From the NCBI GenBank assembly GCA_963792885.1, contig CAWBXX010000003.1, positions 496,001 through 560,000 of the forward strand: a stretch of DNA of 64,000 bases, in the 5' to 3' direction. A model generated the notes under the pieces. The model was not told the DNA's origin and did not search any database. It saw nothing but the letters and a program-made list of their open reading frames with translations. The stretch is from DASWJZ01 sp963792885. Lineage in GTDB: Bacteria > Pseudomonadota > Alphaproteobacteria > Rhizobiales > Afifellaceae. Made by a program: the position numbers and the translations under genes. Below are positions 25,845 to 44,704 of this stretch, piece by piece; the stretch's first letter is position 1; each line of letters opens with the position of its first letter.

Positions 25845-26575
25845 CAGGCTTCTCCGTCCTGCTTGGTTTCTTCGTGAGCGGGGGCCTGCGCTGCCTTGCC
25901 GTTCTCGCGGATTGCGCCGGGCTTCGGCGCATCCTTCGGCAGGGCGCGCTTCACGGCATCGCGGACCAGAAGCCAGCCGCCCTTCGCCCCCGGTACCGCC
26001 CCCTTGACCAGTATCACGCCCTGGTCGGCATCGGTGCGCACGACCTGCAGATTCTGCGTGGTCACCCGGACATCGCCGAGGTGTCCGGCCATCTTCTTGC
26101 CCTTGAACACCTTGCCGGGGTCCTGCCGCTGGCCGGTTGAGCCGTGCGAGCGATGCGACACCGACACGCCGTGCGTGGCACGAAGGCCGCCGAAATTGTA
26201 CCGCTTGATGACACCGGCGAAGCCCTTGCCGATCGTGGTGCCCGTCACGTCGACGAACTGCCCCGGCACGAAGTGCTCGGCGGTGATCTCGGCGCCGACG
26301 GCGATCAGGTTCTCCGGGCTCACGCGGAACTCGGCAACCTTGCGCTTCGGCTCCACCTCGGCGCGTGCGAAATGCCCGCGGAGCGCCTTCGGCGTGCCCT
26401 TCGGCTTGCGCGTGCCGACGCCGAGCTGCACGGCCGTATAGCCGTCCTTCTCGGCGGTCCGCTGTGCGACCACCTGGCAATTGTCGACACGCAGCACCGT
26501 CACCGGCACATGCTCGCCGGCCTCGGTGTAGATGCGGGTCATCCCCAGCTTCTGTGCAATCACGCCTGAGCGCAT
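25844..26575 (-). CDS. rplC: 50S ribosomal protein L3
   Basis: L3 of 243 residues. Family marks are MRSGVIAQKLGMTRIY, KGFAGVIKRYNFGGLRATHG and SHRSHGSTGQRQDPGKVFKG, which includes the glutamine that PrmB methylates. A ~25-residue Lys/Glu-rich C-terminal tail extends beyond the E. coli protein, common in alphaproteobacteria. Confidence 0.98.
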   Translation of the reverse strand: MRSGVIAQKLGMTRIYTEAGEHVPVTVLRVDNCQVVAQRTAEKDGYTAVQLGVGTRKPKGTPKALRGHFARAEVEPKRKVAEFRVSPENLIAVGAEITAEHFVPGQFVDVTGTTIGKGFAGVIKRYNFGGLRATHGVSVSHRSHGSTGQRQDPGKVFKGKKMAGHLGDVRVTTQNLQVVRTDADQGVILVKGAVPGAKGGWLLVRDAVKRALPKDAPKPGAIRENGKAAQAPAHEETKQDGEA

Positions 26576-26609
26576 GATTCTTCGCCTCGTCAGCGCTTTC
26601 GCGCCCCTC

Positions 26610-26918
26610 CTAGAGCTTGATCTCGACGTCGACGCCGGCCGCGAGGTCGAGCTTCATCAAAGCGTCGACCGTCTGCGGAGTGGGCTCGATGATGTCGAGC
26701 AGCCGCTTGTGGGTGCGGATCTCGAATTGCTCGCGGCTCTTCTTGTCGACGTGCGGCGAGCGGTTGACGGTGAACTTCTCGATCCGGCTCGGCAACGGGA
26801 TGGGCCCGCGCACCTGCGCGCCCGTCCGCTTTGCCGTGGACACGATCTCCGCGGTCGAGGAATCGAGCACGCGGTGATCGAAGGCCTTCAGGCGGATGCG
26901 AATGTTCTGGCCGTTCAT
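26610..26918 (-). CDS. rpsJ: 30S ribosomal protein S10
   Basis: S10 (NusE) of 102 residues; also part of the transcription antitermination complex with NusB and NusG. It starts MNGQNIRIRLKAFDHRVLD and contains GPIPLPSRIEKFTVNRSPHVDKKS. Heads the S10 gene block, 53 bases after tuf. Confidence 0.98.
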   Translation of the reverse strand: MNGQNIRIRLKAFDHRVLDSSTAEIVSTAKRTGAQVRGPIPLPSRIEKFTVNRSPHVDKKSREQFEIRTHKRLLDIIEPTPQTVDALMKLDLAAGVDVEIKL

Positions 26919-26940
26919 TTCTCTTGTCCTTCAAGAGGAC

Positions 26941-26964
26941 GGGCGCGGCGGGATGGCCGCGCCC
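26941..26964 (-). other. Intergenic hairpin between tuf and rpsJ
   Basis: A perfect nine-base inverted repeat, GGGCGCGGC and GCCGCGCCC, with a six-base loop. No T-run follows in the minus direction, so it is not a standard terminator. It could limit read-through from the str genes into the S10 block or serve as an RNase site (inference). A smaller stem, CTCTT/AAGAG, lies just downstream at 26921-26937. Confidence 0.55.
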
Positions 26965-26971
26965 GGTCTCG

Positions 26972-28147
<1,176 letters not shown>

Positions 28148-28188
28148 CAGCTCTCTCCGTCTGATTTACCCGCCTGTCCTCGATCGGA

Positions 28189-30280
<2,092 letters not shown>

Positions 30281-30295
30281 CGCCTTGATCCCGTG

Positions 30296-30766
30296 TCACC
30301 AGCGATAGTGCGAGAAGGCGCGGTTCGCCTCCGCCATGCGGTGCGTGTCTTCGCGCTTCTTGACCGCGTTGCCGCGATTATTCGCGGCGTCGAGCAGCTC
30401 GCCGGAGAGCTTGTCCTCCATGGTCCGCTCGTTGCGGCTGCGCGCAGCGGCGATCAGCCAGCGGATCGCCAGCGCCTGGCGTCGCTCCACGCGCACTTCG
30501 ACCGGCACCTGGTAGGTGGCACCGCCGACACGCCGCGAGCGCACCTCGATCGAGGGCATCACGTTTTCCAGCGCCTGGTGGAAGACGCCGAGCGGATCCT
30601 GGCGCGACTTGCGCTCCACCTGGTCGAGCGCGCCGTACACGATGGCTTCCGCCACCGACTTCTTGCCGGCATGCATGACCGAGTTCATGAACTTCGAGAC
30701 CACCCGGTCGCCGAATTTGGCGTCGGGGATGATCTCCCGCTTTTCGGCGCGATGACGTCGCGACAT
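30296..30766 (-). CDS. rpsG: 30S ribosomal protein S7
   Basis: S7 of 156 residues, nucleates the 30S head and in E. coli autoregulates the str operon. It starts MSRRHRAEKREIIPDAKFGD and has VSKFMNSVMHAGKKSVAE and RRVGGATYQVPVEVR. Fifteen bases before fusA. Confidence 0.98.
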   Translation of the reverse strand: MSRRHRAEKREIIPDAKFGDRVVSKFMNSVMHAGKKSVAEAIVYGALDQVERKSRQDPLGVFHQALENVMPSIEVRSRRVGGATYQVPVEVRVERRQALAIRWLIAAARSRNERTMEDKLSGELLDAANNRGNAVKKREDTHRMAEANRAFSHYRW

Positions 30767-30790
30767 TGAGCCTTCCTTCGAACCTCTTCA

Positions 30791-30839
30791 CTGCTGCGGC
30801 CCCGGCCGCGCATATGAAGCGCGAGCGGGGCCGCAGCAG
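30791..30839 (-). promoter_or_regulatory. Long perfect hairpin in the rpsL-rpsG intercistronic region
   Basis: CTGCTGCGGCCCCG (30791-30804) and CGGGGCCGCAGCAG (30826-30839) form a perfect 14-base-pair stem with a 21-base loop, filling most of the 82-base gap between rpsL and rpsG. There is no U-run, so it is not an intrinsic terminator. In E. coli S7 binds this same intercistronic region to repress rpsG and fusA; a similar role here is inference. Confidence 0.6.
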
Positions 30840-30848
30840 AACCTCGTG

Positions 30849-31220
30849 TTATTTCGGACGCTTGGCGCCGTATTTGGAGCGGCGCTGGCGGCGGTCCTTC
30901 ACGCCCTGCGTGTCGAGCACGCCGCGCAGAATGTGATAGCGGACGCCCGGCAGGTCCTTCACGCGGCCGCCGCGAATCATCACGACCGAATGCTCCTGCA
31001 GGTTATGCCCCTCGCCCGGGATATAGCCGATGACCTCGTAGCCGTTCGTGAGGCGCACCTTGGCGACCTTGCGGAGCGCCGAGTTCGGCTTCTTCGGAGT
31101 GGTCGTATAGACGCGCGTGCAAACGCCCCGCTTCTGCGGGTTCTGCGCAAGCGCCGGCACCTTGTTGCGCTTGGGCGGCGCCTGGCGCGGCTTCCTGATC
31201 AGCTGCTGGATCGTCGGCAT
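30849..31220 (-). CDS. rpsL: 30S ribosomal protein S12
   Basis: S12 of 123 residues in the decoding centre. The sequence has TPKKPNSALRKVAKVRLTNG and GGRVKDLPGVRYHILRG. The lysines equivalent to E. coli K42 and K87 (here K43 and K88) are wild type, so no streptomycin-resistance substitution is present. First gene of the str block, with a good promoter candidate about 240 bases upstream. Confidence 0.99.
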   Translation of the reverse strand: MPTIQQLIRKPRQAPPKRNKVPALAQNPQKRGVCTRVYTTTPKKPNSALRKVAKVRLTNGYEVIGYIPGEGHNLQEHSVVMIRGGRVKDLPGVRYHILRGVLDTQGVKDRRQRRSKYGAKRPK

Positions 31221-31456
31221 TCTCTTCCGTCGGCCCTTTCGTATTCTTCCGCGCCCTGCTGGCTGCGTGCGACAAAAACCGCGCCGTCCACTTGCGAAAG
31301 CGGCGGCGCAGCCAATGCAGAGGATCGCAAGCCCGAAAGCCGCGATCTTGATCTCTTACTTCAACGTCGGACCCTGGCAGTGTTTAAGTCGACTGGGTCT
31401 CGCGCAGGGTGCGCAAAACCCGGGCTCGGCTTACCACCTACCCGCGGGCTGCGTTC

Positions 31457-31485
31457 ATCTAGCGATTGGCCCCCGGAGCGTCAAG
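31457..31485 (-). promoter_or_regulatory. Candidate sigma-70 promoter for the str operon
   Basis: On the minus strand CTTGAC (31485-31480), a 17-base spacer and CTAGAT (31462-31457) closely match the alphaproteobacterial housekeeping consensus CTTGAC-N17-CTATAT. It would start transcription near 31450, leaving a 5' leader of about 230 bases before rpsL, room for regulation. The 31221-31456 leader itself shows no gene. Confidence 0.55.
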
Positions 31486-31588
31486 CCGCCGAACCGCGAA
31501 AATTCGCGGCGGATCGTTCAACGGGGATTAGCTGTATTGGCAATCGGCGCGGCCGTCAGGGGGCCGCCAAGCTTCCGGCCGAAGTGCC

Positions 31589-31678
31589 TTAGGCGAGGTA
31601 CGGCAGCGCGGCCAGGAACACGTATCCGGCCGTCAGCCCAAAGAAGAGAACAGTACGCCACACAAGCCCGCTCGACAT
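31589..31678 (-). CDS. Possible 29-residue single-pass membrane peptide
   Basis: ATG 31678 opens a 29-codon frame ending in TAA at 31589. The peptide starts MSSGLVWRT and continues with one strongly hydrophobic stretch (VLFFGLTAGYVFLAALPYLA), a plausible single membrane span. A purine-rich GGGG lies about 12 bases upstream, which is a weak ribosome site. It is in the ~680-base gap between rpsL and rpoC, which otherwise holds the rpsL promoter. Too short to recognise; it could be chance. Confidence 0.3.
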   Translation of the reverse strand: MSSGLVWRTVLFFGLTAGYVFLAALPYLA

Positions 31679-31901
31679 TCTTCAATCCCCGCTTCCCTTG
31701 CCAAGACGCGGCCAAGAACGCCCGCTTCCCGACGCTCGTCTGCGCCGGGACTGCTTCCGCAACGAGTCTCGGAAGCCCCCGCTCCCACCGCCTTCCTAGG
31801 CGCGTCTCTTAGGTCGAACAACAAGCATGAAAGAGGTTGCGAATTTATTTCCGCCCCTGTGGCGAGGGGGCGACAGACGCCGGAAAGTGAGGCCGCGGCG
31901 T

Positions 31902-31933
31902 GAAAAAAGAAGGGCCGCGCGGCGGCGGCCCTT
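31902..31933 (-). terminator. Intrinsic terminator after rpoC
   Basis: On the minus strand GAAGGGCCGC, a six-base loop and GCGGCCCTTC are followed by TTTTTT (31907 to 31902). The ten-pair stem lies about 25 bases after the rpoC stop, so the rpoBC transcript ends here and rpsL uses its own promoter. Confidence 0.9.
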
Positions 31934-31957
31934 CATGGCTTTTTGGCTTATTCGCGG

Positions 31958-36157
<4,200 letters not shown>

Positions 36158-36275
36158 GGTCACTCCTTGGCCATCTGGCATGTGCCCCGGGGGGCTTCGG
36201 GGCTTTCGCCGCGGTCACGCCGCGGCATGAAATTCTCTCAACGGTGACGCCGCCTTCGGCGCCGCGGGAGGCCGC

Positions 36276-40436
<4,161 letters not shown>

Positions 40437-40598
40437 TATTCGTCCTCGCCAATCTCGTCGGAACGGCTGTCCGGAGAGTCGCATGGCTCGCCATGCGTCC
40501 ATCGGGACAGTGGGGCGCGATACGCAGCGCCAAACGGCCTTTTGGCCAACTATGCGTCCGGGCGCGGGACGCCGCGCCCGGAGAACTCTTCGAAACGC

Positions 40599-40976
40599 CT
40601 ACTTCAGCTCGACCTTCGCGCCCGCGTCCTCGAGCTTCTTCTTGAGGTCTTCGGCCTCGGCCTTGGAAGCAGCTTCCTTCACCGTCTTCGGTGCGCCTTC
40701 CACGAGGTCCTTGGCTTCCTTCAGGCCAAGTCCAGTGATCGCGCGCACTTCCTTGATGACGTTGATCTTCTTGTCGCCCGCGGCGAGGAGGACCACGTCG
40801 AACTCGGTCTTTTCCTCCACCGCAGCGGCGGCGGCGGGTGCGGCAGCGGCCGCCGCGACCGGCGCGGCAGCGGAGACGCCCCATTTCTCTTCCAGCAACT
40901 TGGAGAGCTCGGCCGCCTCCAGCACGGTCAGGCTGGAGAGGTCTTCAACGATTTTCGATAGATCAGCCATAGTCAT
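40599..40976 (-). CDS. rplL: 50S ribosomal protein L7/L12
   Basis: L7/L12 stalk protein of 125 residues. The N-terminal dimer domain begins MTMADLSKIVEDLSSLTVLE, the flexible hinge is an Ala/Pro run near residues 37-55, and the C-terminal domain has VLLAAGDKKINVIKEVRAIT and GLKEAKDLVEGAPK. It binds elongation-factor GTPases. The 162-base gap to rpoB is the usual site of attenuation or processing. Confidence 0.98.
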   Translation of the reverse strand: MTMADLSKIVEDLSSLTVLEAAELSKLLEEKWGVSAAAPVAAAAAAPAAAAAVEEKTEFDVVLLAAGDKKINVIKEVRAITGLGLKEAKDLVEGAPKTVKEAASKAEAEDLKKKLEDAGAKVELK

Positions 40977-41024
40977 GTTTCCTTTGTCGGTTCGAACCTT
41001 CGTTCGGATCTTTCAAGATCGGCT

Positions 41025-41543
41025 TCAAGCCGCCTCGCCCGTCTTGGCGTAGGCCGCGAACACGCGCGCGAGCTGGCCGCCCGGCGCCTGGAGAACGCCC
41101 GCAATGCGGGTCGCCGGCGTCTGGATCATGCCGACGAGCTTCGCTCTCAGTTCATCGAGCGACGGGAGCGCGGCAAGCGCCTGCACCCCCTGTGCGTCCA
41201 GGCTGGTCCGCCCCATGGCGCCGCCGAGCAGGACGAACTTCTCGTTCGCCTTGGCAAATTCGGCGGCAATCTTGGGGGCGGCGATCGGGTCATCCGAATA
41301 GGCGATGACCGTCGGTCCCTGGAAGAGATCGCTGATGTGTTCGACGTCCGTACCTTTCAGGGCAAGCTTGACGAGGCGGTTCTTGGCGACCTTGAGGCTG
41401 GCCCCAGCGTCCCGCATGCGGCCGCGAAGGGCCGTCATCTCGGCGACGTTCAGGCCGGAATAGTGGGCCACGACCACAACCCCGGCGCTCGAAAACACCT
41501 GGTTGAGGCCCGACACCATCTCGCTTTTTTCAGCTCTATCCAC
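41025..41543 (-). CDS. rplJ: 50S ribosomal protein L10
   Basis: L10 of 172 residues, base of the L7/L12 stalk. It starts VDRAEKSEMVSGLNQVF from GTG 41543, with AGAGG just upstream; this matches relatives that begin MDRAEK. Then AHYSGLNVAEMTALRGRMR and SLKVAKNRLVKLAL. The reading frame is open upstream but that part is leader. In bacteria L10-L12 represses its own operon by binding the leader. Confidence 0.96.
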   Translation of the reverse strand: MDRAEKSEMVSGLNQVFSSAGVVVVAHYSGLNVAEMTALRGRMRDAGASLKVAKNRLVKLALKGTDVEHISDLFQGPTVIAYSDDPIAAPKIAAEFAKANEKFVLLGGAMGRTSLDAQGVQALAALPSLDELRAKLVGMIQTPATRIAGVLQAPGGQLARVFAAYAKTGEAA

Positions 41544-41940
41544 TGCCTCTGTCCTCATCTGGCCCGGACTCGCACGTGCGAACCCAGACCGCTTCGCCAT
41601 GCCGCCCGGCCTCTTGAGACGAGGGACGGGCGACGGTGAACGCCTGTCCCCCGAACCTCGGCTGAGGCGCGGGCCCTCGCCTCTCATTTGAGAAGCGAAG
41701 GACGAGAGGTTCGAACCGGCATCTGGGCTTTCGCCCGGAATTCGGTTCATGAACCCGTCTCATGCAGGTTTCCCTTGTGAAAAGGGCGCTTAGGAGCCGA
41801 AGCTCACCTGCAGTCTCGGACAGGACCGGGCCGGACAGGCGAGCCTGCCGACCCGTTTCGCCTTTAGCGCTCTCAAGAGAGCTTCCGGCGAAACTCTTTG
41901 CCCGGGCAATCGCTCTGCCCGGGTGAACTCGTAGCCGACC
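41544..41940 (-). promoter_or_regulatory. rplJ leader region
   Basis: A 397-base gene-free stretch between rplA and rplJ. It contains several inverted repeats, notably GCCCGGGCA and TGCCCGGGT at 41900-41908 and 41916-41924 right after rplA, and CTCTC/GAGAG at 41870-41881. The length and position fit the autoregulatory L10 leader. No U-run follows the CCCGGG hairpin, so it may be a partial terminator between rplKA and rplJL. No promoter was assigned with confidence. Confidence 0.55.
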
Positions 41941-42639
41941 TCAGCTCGCCGAAAGCGATGTTGGATCGATGCGCACGCCTGCTCCTTGCGTGGAGGTGAG
42001 CGCGACGCGCTTCAGATAGGTACCTTTCGCGCCGGACGGCTTCGCCCTCGACACCGCATCGGTGAAGGCGCGGATATTCTCCGTCAGCGCCTCCTCGGTG
42101 AACGACGCCTTGCCGACGCCGGCGTGCACGATCCCCGCCTTCTCGACGCGGAACTCGACGGCGCCACCCTTGGCGTCTTGTACCGCCTTCGTCACATCGT
42201 TCGTCACGGTTCCGACTTTCGGGTTCGGCATCAGACCGCGAGGGCCGAGAATCTTGCCGAGGCGTCCGACGAGCGGCATCATGTCCGGCGTCGCGATGCA
42301 GCGGTCGAAATTGATTTCGCCCTTCTGCACGCTCTCCACCAAATCCTCTGCACCAACGATGTCGGCGCCCGCCTTCTTGGCTTCCTCAGCCCTGTCGCCG
42401 CGCGCGAACACCGCGACGCGGGCGGAGCGGCCCGAGCCGTTCGGCAGGTTGGCGACGCCGCGCACCATCTGGTCGGCGTGGCGCGGATCGACGCCGAGAT
42501 TGAGGGCAACCTCGATCGTCTCGTCGAATTTCGCGACTGCCCGCTCTTTGACGAGACGCACAGCGTCGGCGAGCGGATAAAGCTGCTCGCGGTCGATCCC
42601 TTCGCGGATCTTGCGGGTGCGTTTTCCGGCCGCGCTCAT
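41941..42639 (-). CDS. rplA: 50S ribosomal protein L1
   Basis: L1 of 232 residues on the L1 stalk. Recognised by RKIREGIDREQLYPLADAV, DPRHADQMVRGVANLPNGSG and LGKILGPRGLMPNPKVGTVT. In E. coli L1 represses rplKA translation. Overlaps rplK by four bases. Confidence 0.98.
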   Translation of the reverse strand: MSAAGKRTRKIREGIDREQLYPLADAVRLVKERAVAKFDETIEVALNLGVDPRHADQMVRGVANLPNGSGRSARVAVFARGDRAEEAKKAGADIVGAEDLVESVQKGEINFDRCIATPDMMPLVGRLGKILGPRGLMPNPKVGTVTNDVTKAVQDAKGGAVEFRVEKAGIVHAGVGKASFTEEALTENIRAFTDAVSRAKPSGAKGTYLKRVALTSTQGAGVRIDPTSLSAS

Positions 42640-43064
42640 TCCACCACCTCAAGACCCATGGAGCGGGCAGAGCCCTCGACCATCTTCATCGCCGCGCCCA
42701 CGTCGCGGGCGTTCAGATCCTTGAGCTTCTGCTCGGCGATCGAACGCACCTGGTCGCGCGTGACCCGACCGATCAAAGCGCGCCCCGGCGTCTGTCCGCC
42801 CTTCGAAAGGCCGGCGGCCTTCTTCAGGAAGTGGGACACCGGCGGCGTCTTCATCTCGAAGGTGAAGCTGCGGTCGGCGTAGATCGTCAGGACCACGGGA
42901 ATCGGCGAGCCCTTCTCCATCTCCTGCGAAGCCGCGTTGAACGACTTGCAGAATTCCATGATGTTCAGGCCCCGTTGGCCGAGCGCCGGCCCGATGGGCG
43001 GCGATGGGTTGGCAGCACCTGCGGGTACCTGCAGCTTAAGGTAGCCCGTAATTTTCTTGGCCAT
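42636..43064 (-). CDS. rplK: 50S ribosomal protein L11
   Basis: L11 of 142 residues in the GTPase centre. It starts MAKKITGYLKLQVPAGAANP, followed by PPIGPALGQRGLNIMEFCK, and the C-terminal domain with AMKMVEGSARSMGLEVV. Coupled to rplA by ATGA. Confidence 0.98.
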   Translation of the reverse strand: MAKKITGYLKLQVPAGAANPSPPIGPALGQRGLNIMEFCKSFNAASQEMEKGSPIPVVLTIYADRSFTFEMKTPPVSHFLKKAAGLSKGGQTPGRALIGRVTRDQVRSIAEQKLKDLNARDVGAAMKMVEGSARSMGLEVVE

Positions 43065-43192
43065 CCTTCACTCCGTTCTTTCGCCGGCCCAAACGGCGCG
43101 GCATCTTCGGGTGTCCGTGGTGCGGCCTTCTCGCCACCCGATGGCGCGGGCGGCCGGCCTTCCACGCGAGCCCTGACGGGCTCCTTCTTTCA

Positions 43193-43238
43193 GCGTGATT
43201 TTCTCCCGAGAACCGAAAAACACTTCTCGGAATCACGC
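43193..43238 (-). promoter_or_regulatory. Structured RNA candidate between nusG and rplK
   Basis: GCGTGATT (43193-43200) pairs with AATCACGC (43231-43238), and inside it CCGAGAA (43206-43212) pairs with TTCTCGG (43224-43230) around an A-rich loop. The result is an extended hairpin eight bases after the nusG stop. No U-run follows, so it is not an intrinsic terminator. The remaining 128 bases to rplK look unremarkable. Confidence 0.45.
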
Positions 43239-43245
43239 CCTACGG

Positions 43246-43777
43246 TCAGACCTTCTCGACCTGCCCGTACTCGAGCTCGACGGGAGTCGCTCTTCCGAAG
43301 ATGGACACCGCCACCTTCAGCCGCGCGCGCTCCTCGTCGACTTCCTCCACGTTCCCCTCGAATGAGGCGAACGGGCCATCGGCGACGCGGATACGCTCGC
43401 CGATCTCGAAGCTCACCGACGGCTTCGGCCGCTCCACGCCCTCCTGGACCTGCGCCATGATGCGCTCGGCCTCGGAGTTCGGGATCGGCATCGGCCGACT
43501 GTCTGCGCCAAGGAAGCCCGTAACCTTGGGCGTGTTCTTGATGAGGTGATAGGCCTCATCCGTCATGTCCATCTTCACCAGCACGTAGCCGGGGAAGAAC
43601 TTGCGCTCCGAATCCACCTTTCGGCCGCGCCGCATTTCCACGACCTTCTCAGTCGGCACCAGGATATCGTCGATCAGGTCGCCTAGCCCTGCCGCCACCG
43701 CTTTTTCGCGGATCGAGTTCGGCCACCTTCCTCTCGAAATTCGAGTAGGCATGGACGATGTACCAGCGCTTCGCCAT
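43246..43777 (-). CDS. nusG: Transcription termination/antitermination factor NusG, one-base frameshift near 43716
   Basis: NusG couples RNA polymerase to the ribosome and to Rho. From ATG 43777 the NGN domain starts MAKRWYIVHAYSNFERKVAE; the rest, SIREKAVAAGLGDLIDDILVPTEKV..., is in the adjacent frame and includes the KOW domain (FEIGERIRVADGPFASFEG). The span of 532 bases is one over a multiple of three; one extra base near 43716 explains the break, giving a 176-residue protein. NusG is essential in most bacteria, so a consensus error is likely. Confidence 0.94.
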
Positions 43778-43806
43778 CCGGAGTTCCGTCGCTCTTGCTT
43801 TCAGGC

Positions 43807-44004
43807 TCAGCTCGCAGTGCCGAGCGCGAGACCGATGCCCCAACTCATGATCTGATCGGCGGCGAAGAAGAAGATCGTCGCCAGGAACACCATGACGAAT
43901 ACCATCAGCGTCGTGATCGCAGTTTCGCGCCGCGTTGGCCAAGTGACCTTGGCCGCCTCGGTGCGCACTTGCTGGATAAACTGGAACGGGTTTGTCTTTG
44001 CCAT
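43807..44004 (-). CDS. secE: Protein translocase subunit SecE
   Basis: SecE of 65 residues in the single-helix short form typical of alphaproteobacteria. It starts MAKTNPFQFIQQVRTEAAKV, has the conserved TWPTRRETAITT amphipathic segment and one membrane helix (VFVMVFLATIFFFAAD). ATG 44004 is the homologous start; an in-frame upstream start exists at 44025. Heads the cluster after tRNA-Trp. Confidence 0.95.
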   Translation of the reverse strand: MAKTNPFQFIQQVRTEAAKVTWPTRRETAITTLMVFVMVFLATIFFFAADQIMSWGIGLALGTAS

Positions 44005-44210
44005 ACCGGAAATTTGAAGGCGCACGAAAGGGTTCGCGCGCCTCCGGACACTCCTAAATAAGCGGTTTCAGCCGCCCGTGCAAGACCTTTGCCGGGACAA
44101 TGTTCGTGTCCTGCCAAACCCTTGCCGCAAAGCAGCAAATTCATTCACAATCGCCGCGCATGCCCTCTTTTGCCTCGGCGCCGCCGACTCCGCTGGCTTT
44201 CAGCGAAGGC

Positions 44211-44286
44211 TGGCAGGGGCAGAGGGACTCGAACCCCCGACCTACGGTTTTGGAGACCGTCGCTCTACCAACTGAGCTATACCCCT
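44211..44286 (-). tRNA. tRNA-Trp (anticodon CCA)
   Basis: A 76-base cloverleaf on the minus strand beginning AGGGGTATAGCTCAG, with anticodon loop CTCCAAA (anticodon CCA) and T arm GGTTCGAGTCC. The acceptor pairs AGGGG(T) with (G)CCCCT, and the 3' CCA is encoded. The tRNA-Trp/secE/nusG order is common in alphaproteobacteria. Confidence 0.97.
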
Positions 44287-44347
44287 AGCGAGCGGCTGAG
44301 ATACTGCGCAGCGGCCTAGTCGGCAAGCCGAAGCGCAAATTTTGGCA

Positions 44348-44381
44348 GACTTGGAGCGGGTGAAGACTTGGAGCGGGTGAA
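44348..44381. repeat. 17-bp tandem duplication at the tRNA-Gly 3' end
   Basis: GACTTGGAGCGGGTGAA occurs twice in direct tandem (44348-44364 and 44365-44381). The right copy is the 3' end of tRNA-Gly plus trailer, and the left copy repeats it just outside the gene. It could be slippage or the scar of an excised element using the tRNA end. Confidence 0.8.
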
Positions 44382-44442
44382 GGGAATCGAACCCTCGTCA
44401 TCAGCTTGGAAGGCTGTTGCTCTACCATTGAGCTACACCCGC
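44369..44442 (-). tRNA. tRNA-Gly (anticodon TCC)
   Basis: A 74-base cloverleaf starting GCGGGTGTAGCTCAATGG, anticodon loop CTTCCAA (anticodon TCC), T arm GGGTTCGATTCCC, acceptor GCGGGTG/CACCCGC, and encoded CCA. Its 3' end lies inside the 17-bp tandem duplication. Confidence 0.97.
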
Positions 44443-44478
44443 GATCGGCTGCACCATGCGAAGCCCGGGGGCGAAGCG

Positions 44479-44564
44479 TGGTGGGAGAGGTAGGACTCGA
44501 ACCTACGAAGGCGTACGCCAGCGGATTTACAGTCCGCCCCCTTTGCCGCTCGGGACACTCTCCC
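44479..44564 (-). tRNA. tRNA-Tyr (anticodon GTA)
   Basis: An 86-base class II tRNA with a long variable arm. It starts GGGAGAGTGTCCCGAGCGG, the anticodon stem-loop is GCGGACTGTAAATCCGC (anticodon GTA), the variable arm follows, T arm GGTTCGAGTCC, and the 3' ACCA is encoded. Confidence 0.97.
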
Positions 44565-44704
44565 GGTCGCCCAAAGTCCGGGTCCGATCCGGCTGAAGAA
44601 CCGAGACCCTTCCGGCGGACGGTTCCGTTGCGGGCGTATATGCTGAGCGCCGCCTTGGCTGTCAACAATTGGCCGGCCGCCGCGCCGCGGGCTATGACGC
44701 TAAG

